Positions 11,756 to 24,438 of a DNA stretch of 64,000 bases are shown piece by piece. The position numbers and the translations under genes are program-made. Every line of letters starts with the position of its first letter. The first letter of the stretch is position 1. A model generated the notes under the pieces. That model did not search any database and was not told where the DNA came from. It saw nothing but the letters and a program-made list of their open reading frames with translations. Origin of the DNA: Primula veris (Eukaryota > Streptophyta > Magnoliopsida > Ericales > Primulaceae); contig OY821740.1 in NCBI GenBank assembly GCA_963682055.1, forward strand, positions 32,442,795 through 32,506,794, written 5' to 3'.

Positions 11756-14586
11756 TAATACTAGATTTAATAAAAAAATTATTTTTAATTAATATTTAAA
11801 TTTAGGGTAAGCTTAACTAGGGTTTAACTATATTTTTATTTGAGTTTTTAGTAGGTTGATTTTTTAATATGTTGAATATTTATATTTTGGTTTATCAAAT
11901 TATACATTTTATTTTATTTATATTTAGAGTGATAAATATATATTTTATTAACTATAAACTATAATAATTGTGTGCCAATAAATACATTGCCTATGAAGGT
12001 CCATTTTTATATAACGAGTCAACATTCCAGATCTATAGCTATCTTCACTACAGTCTGCTAGTATCTCTTTCTAACAATTATTTCAGTCATTATTAGTTGT
12101 CTCTTCTACTTTCTTAGTACATAATTATGCCGTAACTTTTAATAATTTAGTACTCGATCTCCCTTGTTTGACTTATAATCTCACGTGATAAACAAATTGA
12201 ATATTACTAATTCGGTGGAGCCAAATTCCATGCGAGATCATGTGATAATCTGCTCACCGTACAACTAAGGGAGTCTTGACAAATAAATAAACAGGAAAAT
12301 AAAAAAGAGGCAATTTCCTTTTAATACATCAAAATGAAACTAATTGTCATTCAATTTTAGTCCTAAAAATTGTTTACTGTTAATGCTACATTATTCTCAT
12401 TTACTCCCACAGTCTTATTCACATCAGTAAAAATATAAAGATAAAATAGAAAAACAAAAAAAAAAATCATGAAATAGTAGAACACCACCATGTGATATAG
12501 GTAAAGGCTAACACCCTTAATTGCTAGAATCAAAGAATATATATATACTCTTTCCTAGTACTATATTATAAAACCTAGAACGCCAAGTATTACACAACAC
12601 TTAGAGCATAATCAAGGGGAAGCTAAGTGAAAATATCAAGGCTACGACGCTTCCTATAACTTCATTAATCATGATATATACTTTACTTTTTATCATGTAT
12701 TTTATTAAACTTTGTTGAAAATATAATTTAGCACTACCCGTGATCATTTTTTTCTCTTTAACCGTAGTTTTTATACAAATTCGATACCACTCATCGCTCC
12801 TCTTTACTAACATAAAACTCTTACCCCCATTGCACCATCCGTTTAAGTGATCAACTTAAAGCTTATATGAATTATATAGGTATTGACCATGTTGTGTGTG
12901 TACTCAATTTTGATTTAAACTTAATAAGCTTATGTAATGTGGACCTGTGGTCCAGGGTAGTTTTTAAAAGACATAAATTACTCCATACATGATACATATA
13001 GTGAGATAAAAAGTGAAGGTGGAGTCAACATTAGGGTACAGTTTAGATAGAAAGAATGTCAAATTATTTCAGAATGATTACACTATCATTTCATTCTTGA
13101 ACAGAGTTATGGACACGTGTCTGTTATTTGTTTCATCAATACGGACAAAACAAAGGGTCTGAGAACCGTCAGATCTGATGAGAAAGAGACTTGTGAGTAA
13201 GGTGCATGACGCTATTTTAATATTCACAGACCCTTGTTTTTATTACCCAGATTTCAATGGCAAATAACCCCCACTGATTATTCATAAATTGCAACAAGAG
13301 ACAATTGTGACGGTAAACAATTTGATTAGCAGAATGAAATTAACTAGTGGAATTTTTATCAAACATTTTAATATACAATTGTATTGTCAAAATTAAATGT
13401 ATCATTTTGGTTTTATCATATTAACAAAAAAGTTTGGTTTGTTCAACTACTAAATGAACTTGTAAGATTGTCATCACGCAAATGATCATAGATTTACAGG
13501 TAAGCAAAAGTAACAACATTAACAAGATGACATCCCATTAGAGAATAGGTCAGAGACTTGATAAATAAAAGTAACTAGTACGAAGTACTTTTTTTTTTTT
13601 TTTTGGAGAAGTACTTGGTTAAAGATGGCTAGATAACTAGATTGGTCTGTAGTTATATCTTTTATCTATTCGTTTGGTGTTAAATTTTGAGAAATATACG
13701 GGTTAAAAAATCTAAAACTTCTACAGTAAGTGGTTTTACGATAGCAAGTTATTTCGTATCAACTGCCAAAAAAATTCATATCACCGAAATCCATGACGTT
13801 TGCCAGTTTTTGTTGATGGAGTTCTAACTTTGTTTGGTTATAGCTGAATCGTTTGTCTCGCTTTCCCGTCTTAATTATTTTGGTATTTCATTGCGTGGAG
13901 AAGAATTTTGGTCCAACATGTCGAGTTCTTATATATTTTCAATATTTCCCAAGTTCTGTTTTTAAATTGAAAGTACATCGTTCTTCTGATATAGGTGGAG
14001 ACAGTTGAGGGCATCAGACTCACGTTTTGATAAAAATTTAACTTTTTTCTAATCAGCTAAAATCACAGGGGTATTTGATACACAGTTTAAACTTAATGTT
14101 AATGCCTATCCGGAGCTCACACCAAGATAGATGTAACACATCTTTTTACATAAACTGTACAGTATCATAATCCGCACAATGTTACTGTGATCAGAACAGC
14201 CGTCTAAGCCAAAGAAAAAGACGTGTTTTGACAAAAGTGGAATGCACGGACTTCTTTACAAAAACGATCAAGTTGTTAATACTTTTTTAGATTTTTCTTC
14301 ACCAAAAGAGAACTGTTTGGCATAAAATTAGTCATTATTGTATATAATAAAATACATCTTATTTAATTTGCCAAACAAGTTCATCATTAGGTCGAGACAG
14401 ATCTGAAAACACAAAAAAAGTTTTAACCTAAATGAATATTCTTTTTGAAAACATATTCATTTTTGTAGGCCATTAGCCCACAAGGTAGAATAGCGGAATA
14501 CTATGGCCTCCTGTATTTCATCTCAAAAGCAGTCGGCAATTGGACGAGAACCAAATGAGACGAAAATTGGCTATCTCAACAACAAA

Positions 14587-14632
14587 AATACCAATACCAA
14601 TACCAATACCAATACCAATACCAATACCAATA
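14587..14632. repeat. (ACCAAT)n hexanucleotide microsatellite
   Basis: About seven perfect ACCAAT units. This gives an Asn-Thr repeat in one frame, which is not considered a gene. Confidence 0.95.
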
Positions 14633-14907
14633 TCAACTATCATTGGCCTAAGATTGAAGTCTCAATGCTTATTTATATACTAAACGGTGTATCAGAAATG
14701 CCAAGCAAAAGTAAATTAACAAAGGAATCCGGACTGCTAAAAAACTCAAAACCTTAAGAGGTCTTCCACACAGGTAACCATATGATCATCTTCAAGTCGA
14801 CGCATTCCTACTTTAAAAACACCAAATATCGACTAGGGAAGAAACTAAGCAAAACTCATTAAAAAAAAACCAACCAGATGAAATTATTTAAACATTTGAA
14901 CCCTTGT

Positions 14908-17900
14908 TTAAGCAAACAATTTTCTGTCGAAATTCGGCATAACCTGCAAACATAAGCACAATACAATGGACCAAATGTTAAGAGCCTTTCTCAAATGTGA
15001 AATAGCTCTGACAACAGGAATTTCTTGCCCTTCGGAGAAGTAACAATAATCACCAAATATTTTCCTTCAAATAGAACACACGTTCTTCAAAATCAAAAAT
15101 TATCCAGAACCATTTCAAAAATTTAAGATAATAATATCATCTTAAGATGAGACATACCAACATGCCACAGTAATTTGATAGCAGCAAGGTGAAAGTAAAG
15201 TACATGCAATACTTTATAACCAGAAAATAAGAATTTCTGAAGTCATATATATCATTTATGTACTCTTGAATATGCCGTAAGAGTACCAGCATAGGATGGT
15301 CCATAAGTCTAATGTATGACAGATTTGAGCAAGGGAGATAGCAAGTGCTTTATTAAGTTAAAAAGAAATAGTGGCATGCCAAAGTTAAAAAATTACCTTA
15401 TCCACAACAACTTCAACATTTTCAGCGACTTGCTTGGACTCATTGGCCATGTTCTCCTGTAAGTAGACCAGACACAGTGAATATCACATATTGCCTTACT
15501 GCAATAGCAGCATACTGCCACATCATCAGAGCACAAAGAATAACAATATGAAACATAAAAAGAAATAAATCCAATTCAATCATTATCTACAGAGATCAAT
15601 CAATAAGATAGATCAACTGTAGATGACTAATTGACTAGAGGCACTGAGCCGGTCTAAGCTCCAGTATACAGTACTAGACCGGCTATAATGACTTTGAGCT
15701 GAAAAAGTTCATAATTACCTTATCCTTGCAAATTACTTATGTAGCCAATTGCTCGGCCAGACAGGTCTTATTTATTGCAAATTAAAATGCTTTACCCCCA
15801 TCGGAAAGGGTTGAATATTCGATTAGTGTTGCACAACCAGGTTTAATACAATACCATATGTCCAAACAGCAAAATACTAGAGGTGATATAACTTGTAAAT
15901 TTTTTTACGGAAAAATGATACACCTCATATAAAAGAAGATGAGCAAAAGTTCATAAATTACCTTGAATTCAACTTTTCCAGCCAACTGCTTCGACTCATT
16001 GCCCCCCTTCTCCTGAAAAGGAGATCAATCTAACATCATTTAGAATTCAAATAACCTAAGAAGCTAATAACTTGAATCTAGAAAAAAAAACATAGTAAAA
16101 TGGAAAATTAAAACTCGACTCATTTAAAACAATTTAAGTTTTTAAAAGCAATGTTACCTAGGTCGTGATTCATTATAATAATGCAAACATGGTGCTAGTT
16201 GCCGTAATACACAGTAGGAGGTCTAGGCTTACTCTCAATGCTATTTAGAGTTGAGGTACGCTTGGAAGTGATAAACAGTACTATATACTAAAGGGAACGC
16301 TAAAGGAGTTTAACTTAATTATTATATAATCAAAGTGCCACCAAGCACCCAATCATCCATTTCTTTCTTTCTTTTTTGATTTCCTCAGACAAACATCAGC
16401 AACATAGGAGTTGACAGGCAAAGGTGCGGCCTTTGAACGCAAGAGTAACCTGATTCATGTTGTGTAAGGTTCTAATTGCTGCAAGGAATTCTAATAAGAT
16501 AAATAAAGAAAAATAAAATATCTGTGCAGCCATGTCTTTTTGTAAAAAGGTATTCTTTATAGTTAATATTCACACGAGAAACACAAGCAAAAAACAAAGT
16601 GCCAGAAAAGAATATAAACTACTATATATTATCTTTGCCAACCTTTACTTATACTCTGCAAAACTATAAACTCGAGTTATCACAGTACATCTGCATGTCC
16701 ACATCCGTGCCATCTAGCATATTCTGTTATAAACTTATTCCTATTATTTTCACTTTTGGAATCCATAAAATACATGAATTTTAGCTATGACCTACATCTA
16801 CAGACAAAATGGAAGGTTAATGAAATGAAAAGAAATTGGGAGTAAAATTGAACTTGCAAAAGTAATCGAGGAATGTTAAATAATATACCCAACTGTCATA
16901 AGAAACTCGCCAAACATTTCTCAAAAAGAACAACTAGGGGAAATCGTCCCACCTTTGATTGAAGATCTGTTATTGCAGACCTCAGTAGAGTGTCTCCAAC
17001 AACCAACCTCAGCTTTCGAATAAAATCTTGTCTGTCGATTTTCTTACTCTAATAAAAAAAAAGGAAAAAAAGGGGGAAAAAAGTAAGCAAACCCTACTAG
17101 CATTTGGGAAAAGACAGAGTATAAACATTAAATAAGAGGATATATACCCGTAGCAATTCGTAATCACTTTGAAGCAGTTTCATTTCGTGAGGAGGAACAT
17201 TATTAGATACGACTGCCAATAATGTTGGAAAAGACACCCAAGGAGATTTGGGGGTGCTCGAACCCAAACTAGCAACCTTTTCCTCCTGGACTTTCTCGAC
17301 TGGAACCTGAGATGGAAATAGTGAAAAATAACAAATAGTAAATAAAGAAATGATGCGAGTGCAGTTAACTGATCCTGAATCTGAAATGGACCCGATAAAA
17401 TATCTGCAAAAAGGAAACTCAAGAAGATAGCAAATAAATCATAAGTATCACTTTTTCATATTCTACGTTCAATCTTTGTGTAGAGATTAAAAATCGTGCT
17501 CATATAGAGAATATTGTTACTGACAGAAATTATAACTTACGTCAACAGAGTTGAAATAAATAAAATAGTTAGAAACTAATATCCCATGGTTTTATACAAT
17601 TTTACTTATCCCAAGAGAGCCCCGTAAATATCAACTCTTGTCTGGCCATAGCTTAAAAGATTGGATGCTCAAATGTGTTTGTTACAATTATCATATAAAA
17701 CTCCCAACACGTAGAAGAAATGTCCTCCATTTGTTTAAGTTTTGACGCAAATGTTTGAAATAATAGTCCCAATCATAGTCTAAAATAAAAGAGTTAATAG
17801 TCATACTTTTTATTAACTTTCATACACAACAGTACTACACTAAAACCTACCATGAAATAAAAGATAACATAATCCACCCACTAAACTGAAGAACATACGG

Positions 17901-20900
17901 TTTTGAGAAGACAAGAAGAAAACGGAAAGGTAGAGGAGCTGGTAGGGTGAAATTTGTATGTTCAAAGTGAAAAATAATGGGGTCTGTTGTGTAAGATTAA
18001 TGTCAAAACAATGTAAAGAGAATTTTAAAATCTGTTAACAACAATCAAACCATAAACAATTATATGGTGCCGTTTGACGGACTGATGCTCCTCGGTCCAT
18101 ATTAAAGACTTCAGAGGATCTGATCCCTGCCAGTAATGTTGATGAATACATGAAGGATTATAGTCAATTATTCTAATTATTTGGTTGGCATTTGATTTAA
18201 TTTTAATAAACAACATGATTAAATAATATTTGAGACTTCCTTAATTTGATGGCATTACGATTACAATTTTCAGATTTACACTTATTAAGAGGAACCATTT
18301 ACATTTGTCAGGGTTAGGAATAATAATTGTGATAAATGATTTCTAACCCTGCTATCTTATTAGGATTTAAATAATATTCTCCCTTTACTATCAAATTATC
18401 AAGTAAAGAATAATACCACCGCCGGCCCACCGGACTGCCGAAAGAGCTCGATGCCGGAGGTCTCTGGAACCAAGAGCCCAGCAATCGGGTTCTGGTGGCA
18501 GCACCGATGTAGGTTGCAGGACTTTTTTAATATGAAGGGAAAACATGTATATTGAGAACATAATTATGACTTGGATTTTACGCCTATAAAGTGTTGGCAC
18601 AAGAGCTTTTGCTAAATAGGTCTATTCCCTAGTTAAAATTGCATGCCAATATTCTCAATTACCTTTTCTATAATCAAGCTACCATGACAACAATCTTAAA
18701 TATCATGTCACTAAAAAAGTCAAAATAAATATGTTTAGTACGCAAAACAAAATAATTAACACAGAAGGCAGTAACAAGTCGACGAAACAAAGCAATAGAA
18801 GATTTCTCCTTCAAACAAAAACAAAGCAAAGTATGAACAATGAACTTACAAACTGAGCTGGGAATGGATCTAAATGTGAGTGGATTGGGGGTTCAGGAGA
18901 ACAGTCAGTGACCCCTGAAATATCAAGCTTGCTCGCACTTTTAGCTAAAACCCCTGCAAATATATATAAGGATCGGTTATAAAAATTGAAACGTCTAAGA
19001 GCCAGACACTAAAAAGATAAGCCACAACCAGTGTTTCATGAAAGAACTAAGCATGTTTTGAAAGAACCAAGCATATTAAAATCGACTGGGAGTTGATCAT
19101 TAGAAAGGATATTTGTACCAATTTTATAGCATCACAATAAGTACATTTTCTATATAAGTCAAGTATACACAATAAGTACACTTATAAAGTGGTCCAATAC
19201 CTGTGTTTTGAGATGATCGGTCAGCTATTTTTATTGCTAATAAATGGGTTTTTCATGAAAGAACCAAGCATATTAAAATCGATTGGGAGTTGATCATTAG
19301 AAAGGATATTTGTACCATCTTATGGGTTATGATTTTTTGCTAGTTGAATTTTTGACCAAACCATAATTTGGACCTTTGTTTCGATATATGTGTTCTAAGC
19401 ACGGCATATTTAATTTGTATGCTCCAGCTTAAAAGAGGTGTTAGAGTATAAGTGATATTTTAGTCTTTATGTACTTTTGAGTTATTAACTACTATTTAAT
19501 TTGAGGACCTAACATGTAGTTCTCTATTTTTGACTTGGTATTAATATATCTCTATGGGTGTATCGAGAGAACACACAGCCGTTCTGTTGTTACTCTTGAC
19601 TATGTGTAACTGAAAAACTTCAATGGGTAAAATTACCTGTTGCATCAGAGGAGACCTTGAAACTAACAGCATATTCAGGATAAATATGAGTATTCTTATT
19701 CATATTCCAAACTACGTAATGACTTGGATTTTTAAGATCATCCACTCCACTGTCAAATTTCTCATCACTGGGATAGAACTGTTTAGATCCTTCACAAACA
19801 AGCTCCATTTTGCCCATTATTATGCGACAGAACACCATGTGCCGTACCCCATTTTCGTCAATATCACAATAACTTGCACTGGAGGAAAGGTAAAAGAAAA
19901 TTGAAACAAAAGAAGAAGTTACAGACAAAAAACAACTCATATATGGCAATGTTTTTCTAAGAAGAGAAAAAGATAAGCCACCGACTAACGCTGTTTCAGT
20001 GAAAACAAAATACATAACCACCAGTTAGTTGTAGGAGTCTAGTTATCAAACAAAAGAACGGTGGTCTAAAGCAAAGGTCAACTAATGTATTCACATCAAT
20101 TTTTATTTCTAGTGGCGGATGCATACGATTAGATGAAAATAGCATACAAACTCCATAGAAGCAAAAACCAAATTATTAAAAAAAAATACACAGATTTAAT
20201 TTCATTGCCTAAGGTGTTGTGTGAAAATAACTTGTAAACTTTCGATTTCTTATAGGGACAACGATCTCAAAAAAAATGTAAATTGTTTGAACAGATCAAT
20301 TCAGCAACTTGAAACATAAGCAACAAATGTTAGCCAAGTATACTCGTGTTAACTTGGCATGAAATAAATCAAGTACTTGTATGACCTTAATATTTTTCTA
20401 TTATCTGAATTTTTTAATGGGATAATTACTGTTTTTTACACCAAACTATTGGTGTTTAACGAACGAAATACCCTCCTACCACGTTTAACAATTTTGATAC
20501 CAATGTATTGGTAACTAATCAATTTGCATACTACCATTACATTGATAATGGAAAATGTTCAATGACAAAAATACCCCCACTTGTTTGGTTGTTTATGGTG
20601 CCCCGTGATTGTCCTCTTTCTCTAATTATTTAATTGCAATAATGATCATCATAGTTTCTGAATAAACTTAATTTGGTTCCTATACTTTGAAAGAAATCTA
20701 AATTAGTATATTTTTTATTTAAAATGTAGCTAAAATGATCCTTAAATATTTAATAGAAGTCCAATATATGGAAAATTAAAATGAAATATATTCCTTTAAA
20801 TGCATTAAAATATTAAAATGTATTATATGCACAATCAGGTGATTTTATTACTTACAAAGTGAAAATATTAGACGATACAAAACGAAGTATACTTGATATA

Positions 20901-23651
20901 TACGTAAAAATATATATGATGTACTTGTTTTGACGTTTAACTCAATGAAATATAAAGAACTTACTGAACTATACTTGAAAATGTTTACAAAGTATTTGCT
21001 TTTCCAAATCTGCAAACAACCAGGAATTGTTTGGGGTTGATTTTAAGTATGGTAACAATTTCAATTTATAAGATATTTCTGATCTTGTTGAACAAACTTT
21101 TTAACCAAATACCAATCAGGTGGAGTATATTATATCAGCTCTATTACTTTAGGGCCTATTAAAATAGGTGAAACTATTAAAACAACAGAAAAGATCCCTT
21201 TCTTCTCCAAAATTAGGGTTTGCAGTTTTATACTCAATTAGACAATTGAGATACTCCTCCCCCTCACACCACCACCGCCTCTTTCCCTACCACCATGCCC
21301 CCCTCCTTCACCCCCCTTCCTCCCCACCGCTGCAATCCCTCTTCCACCATCTGCCCTTACTCACCAGATTGGCTCCATCATATAAACCTCGTTTGCTCAC
21401 CACCACTTCCACCTATTACCCTCACCATACCATTGTCTATTGTCTACCTATATGTGTAAACTCTATGTCCGTATTGGATGTATGAGTATAACTGTAAATG
21501 TATATATGTCAGTTTATATGTATATAAATAAATATGTGCGGATTTAAAAGTATTTTAGAGTACAAATAAAGATAAAATGAACTTATTACCCCTAAAACTG
21601 CAGGTGCCTTGCACATGTCTAACTTTTCTTCAAGTAAATTGACAGTGAAATGTTAATGATCAATTACCAATAGGTCGGTATCAGCATTGTTAAACGTGGT
21701 TGGAACGTATGGCGTTTATCAAACACCAATAGGTTGGTGTACAAAACAGTAATTATCCCTTTTTTAATATACTCAAACTTCCATGCCCTTGATCTTTTTG
21801 CTCAACTCATAAAGAAACGAAAAAATAAAAAATGAACCTCAGACCTGTTATAAGTGCAATTTGCTGGTGAGAGATGAACACCAACGCCATAAGTAGATTT
21901 ATAACTATCCACGTCAATATGTCCAAGCCCATAAGTCATAATACTAGGCAACACTTCTTTAGTAGTAGGAAACCAAGCAAAACGAACATTTGCATCGCCA
22001 CGAAAATTACTAACAATTTCAACTTGTTTGTAAAACAACTCCATTCGAGCTTGCATTAAAGAACTTGAGCCGCGATATATATCGACAACATCAGCACTGA
22101 CAGATGAACCCATGCCCATAAAAAACATATTCTTTACATCATCACTATCCAGATCCTCATAATTATAACTGTGTACATCATTCTTTTCTCTCTCTCTAGT
22201 CTCGGCAAAACCAGAAGATTTTTCACAACTGTCCTCAACTTCCATAACAGAGTGACCACCGGCTAATTTATCAGCAACATGAATTTGCTTAACAATAGCA
22301 TTAGAATCACCACTACAACCATTAAATTTTGAACGGTCCGAATTCTTCAATTCGATCTCAAGTTGCAATCGGATATCCTGGTGAAACAGGTTTTAATTAT
22401 CAGGTTTTACTTCTTATTCTTTTTATAAGAGTGTGACTTCACATTTATATGTCTTTAACAAATGTTAAACAATATCTTTTATTCTGTATATTTTCATTTA
22501 ATTTCGTTTTAGTAGTTGTGTCCTTTAAAAGAGGGGTTAATATCATACTTGTAAAGCTACCTATCAGCTTATAACAATTAGAATAGCATACTATTAGCTT
22601 TCACAATGACGGCATCAATCTATTGAAAAGCTGAACAACGAAGACACCAATGTTACAATTTGAACTCGAATACACTATACATGTACTAATTGCTCGATCA
22701 CACTGGTCTACTAAGCACCAATGTACAGAAGATTGAACCCTTACTACACCGACGTTGAAAAATAAACTTTTAAGCACTTCTGAATTTCGACAGGTTGGTA
22801 TACAAATTATGGGATTATGTGCTTAAATCATGAATTTTGATAAGTTGATGACTAAGTGTTCAATCTCGCATGGAGCGGCGTCCAAATTGTGACATTTGAT
22901 AGTATGACATACCAGCTGTTAAAAGCAGATAACCAAACAGGTTGGTGTAAAAAATCAAATAAGCCCTTTTTAAAATAGAAATGTTTTTTTTCTTGAATGG
23001 TTATGAGTTTTAGGGTTCTATAAATAGGGTTAAGTGTATAATAGAAAATCAATTTTCAACATGGAAAATCACCAAGAGTTAACTTCTTCAAACGATATAA
23101 AATTCCTACATTACCTGGCCTCCATCAAAGTCGCGGAAACATCCATCCTGGTGTCCATCATAACCAGAAAAAATTTCCGGGAAAAAACATTTGCCAGCTT
23201 CATCTATCCAAGCCATAGGTTGCGAATAACCAGTACTCGAGTTCACTTTTACCATGTGAAGAAAATCCAAAATAAAACTTTGCCCATTATACTCGACCCC
23301 AATCGCTGCCTTCTTCACCTGCAGGTCCTTCTTAATAGACGTAACTAGTTCAAGAGAGAAATTAATCCATTCCCCGTTTTGATAATACATCACACGTTGC
23401 GGGATTCCACTTTTGGTGAAATTGGAATAACAATTCAGCAAAGATGTTTTAACTTGAGAACCACATGGTCCGTTCAGCTTCATCTTCTTCTTAACAACCT
23501 TATTAATAGGAGAACGTAAGGCCATACGTTTAGATAACAACTTTCGATTTGCACCAGATACATATGCATTGTACTCAGCAGTCCGCTTTCTCGTCATGTC
23601 AACTACAAGTTTACGCCCATTATCCAATACCTTCGCGATCTTCGTTGCCAT
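14908..23651 (-). CDS. SRO1: RCD1/SRO1-type WWE-PARP-RST protein
   Basis: Nine coding exons on the minus strand: 23651-23115, 22377-21845, 19878-19637, 18953-18850, 17306-17148, 17048-16953, 16012-15962, 15456-15397, 14943-14908. All junctions are GT-AG and in phase, giving 605 residues; Arabidopsis RCD1 is of similar size. The start is the ATG at 23651 ([10 protein letters not shown], aligning with MEAKIVKVLD of RCD1). Exon 1 holds the WWE region (around [33 protein letters not shown]). Exons 2-3 hold the PARP-like fold ([55 protein letters not shown]). Exons 5-6 hold the RST domain ([30 protein letters not shown]). RCD1 is a nuclear stress and ROS-signalling hub that binds transcription factors through RST. 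The canonical PARP H-Y-E triad is not preserved (the Tyr position is His in GVGVHL), so no ADP-ribosyltransferase activity is expected. Exons 7-9 form a short tail not recognised in Arabidopsis. Exon 9 encodes only [11 protein letters not shown], so the last three exons are the least certain part. Confidence 0.88.
15719..15770 (-). pseudogene. Decayed copy of a short SRO1 exon, inside intron 7
   Basis: On the minus strand, GAGCAATTGGCTACATAAG..GATAAG followed by the donor gtaattatgaac resembles exon 7 (AAGCAGTTGGCTGGAAAAG..AAG|gtaatttatgaac) and exon 8 (..GATAAG|gtaatt). The similarity continues into the intron. It has an in-frame TAA and no good acceptor, so it should not be used as an exon. 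Together with exons 7 and 8 it implies serial tandem duplication of one exon. Confidence 0.55.
18415..18525. other. GC-rich island inside SRO1 intron 4
   Basis: About 110 bases with markedly higher GC than the surrounding AT-rich intron (CCGCCGGCCCACCGGACTGCC at the left). Both strands are open for about 35 codons in at least one frame, but no family is recognised and it is not needed for the SRO1 reading frame. It could be a captured gene fragment or a retained cassette. Confidence 0.4.
19060..19317. repeat. Direct repeat of about 61 bp in SRO1 intron 3
   Basis: GAAAGAACCAAGCATATTAA followed by ATCG(A/G)..GGGAGTTGATCATTAG and AAAGGATATTTGTACCA occurs at 19060-19120 and 19257-19317, differing at one position (C/T). 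A shorter TTTCATGAAAGAAC also precedes both. Confidence 0.85.
20419..21759. mobile_element. Mutator-like element with 9-bp TSD in SRO1 intron 2
   Basis: TTTTTTAAT occurs at 20410-20418 and 21760-21768, exactly flanking a 1341-bp segment. The segment begins GGGATAATTACTGTTTTTTA and its right end reads GGGATAATTACTGTTTTGTA in reverse complement. The inverted similarity runs about 105 bases (20419-20525 and 21653-21759). A 9-bp duplication with long TIRs is the Mutator superfamily signature. No transposase is visible. The interior holds a C-rich block at 21180-21440 that stands out from the rest and looks like captured host sequence. The element lies between exons 2 and 3 and is presumably spliced out. 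Confidence 0.88.
22534..22968. mobile_element. Possible related Mutator-like MITE in SRO1 intron 1
   Basis: The right end (GGTTGGTGTAAAAAATC then AAGCCC, about 22940-22966) resembles the right end of the element at 20419-21759. The left end GGGTTAATATCATACTTG is a weak inverted match. TTTAAAAGA before it and TTTAAAATA after it differ at one of nine positions. The ends are not certain. Confidence 0.35.
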
Positions 23652-24179
23652 TTTTTCCGACAAAATTAACCCCTATCCACAACTTCAAAGCTAAATGTTT
23701 GATGATAATAACAATAAGTGACTCGTGCTTGCCGGTGTTTTAGAGAAAGTGTGCCATCGATGAGAATAGAAATACCTTCTGCATTAAATGAACCCCAAAA
23801 AAAACATTGTCAGGATGCATTTGCAAATATAAATCTCATATACGACCCCAATGAAAAGTTAACACTCACACTCATTGCGATTGCTGGCAAGCTACTTAAG
23901 AGAAACAACTATAGCAACCGTATACTGAAATTAACAAAATATAAAATAAAAAGCTAGCATTCCATAAAGTCTGAAAAGTGAGAATAAAATGGAAAATTAA
24001 CTTTTGTTCATGATTGTGATCTTGAGGGCATAAAGCTTTCTAATAAATGAGAAAGCTAGTTATATAGTCCAACAAAAGGATAGTAGATACCAGATTTTAC
24101 CTTGGAGGGCAGTTTAGAATACCATCGATCTAGCATTTCATTCAATGATTATTGTAAGTACTTATGACCATTGAGAGTA

Positions 24180-24190
24180 TATACATATAC

Positions 24191-24225
<35 letters not shown>

Positions 24226-24314
24226 CAGAGGATTATGATCCATCTTCCAAAACATACAGAAGAAAGGAGTAAAAGGCGTAATTTTTTTTATGCAATTCAG
24301 AACCTCGATTCAAA

Positions 24315-24361
<47 letters not shown>

Positions 24362-24438
24362 GGATTATGATCCATCTTCCAAAACATACAGAAGAAAGGA
24401 GTAAAAGGCGTAATTTTTTTTATGCAATTCAGAACCTC
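24180..24438. repeat. Direct repeat of 81 bp separated by a TA microsatellite
   Basis: CAGAGGATTATGATCCATCT and the 60 bases after it occur at 24226-24306 and again at 24358-24438. Each copy is preceded by a (TA)n run (24206-24225; 24318-24357). The pattern suggests replication slippage or unequal exchange through the microsatellite. Confidence 0.9.

Larger units (their letters stand above)
2134..14907. other. Gene-poor intergenic region with transposon remnants
   Basis: This lies between the convergent ends of the KANADI-like gene and the SRO1-like gene. No reading frame in it resembles a known protein, and the longest ones are driven by microsatellites or low-complexity AT sequence. Recognisable contents are listed separately (Stowaway-like MITE, TA-flanked repeat pair, possible TIR element, LTR-like debris, a Mutator-like MITE and microsatellites). 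Stretches with nothing I can name include 4300-5580, 7300-9400, 10800-11700 and 11800-14580. Confidence 0.6.

Noticed and set aside
11481..11792. Reading frame with a long Tyr-Ile repeat
   Set aside because: Produced by the TA microsatellite; no homology or codon structure outside it.
12935..12960. Small perfect hairpin TGGACCTGTGGTCCA as a terminator or microRNA
   Set aside because: Too short for a precursor, no flanking pairing; likely chance.
14503..14757. Reading frame with Asn-Thr repeats
   Set aside because: Produced by the ACCAAT microsatellite downstream of the SRO1 stop; no recognisable domain.
21168..21485. His/Pro/Ser-rich frame of 105 codons
   Set aside because: No ATG start, lies inside the Mutator-like element, and has composition of a C-rich leader rather than a protein.
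23034..23348. Plus-strand frame overlapping SRO1 exon 1
   Set aside because: Shadow of the WWE-domain exon on the minus strand.
23652..23663. Four extra codons before the SRO1 ATG
   Set aside because: The first of them is TTG, not ATG; the ATG at 23651 aligns with the start of RCD1.
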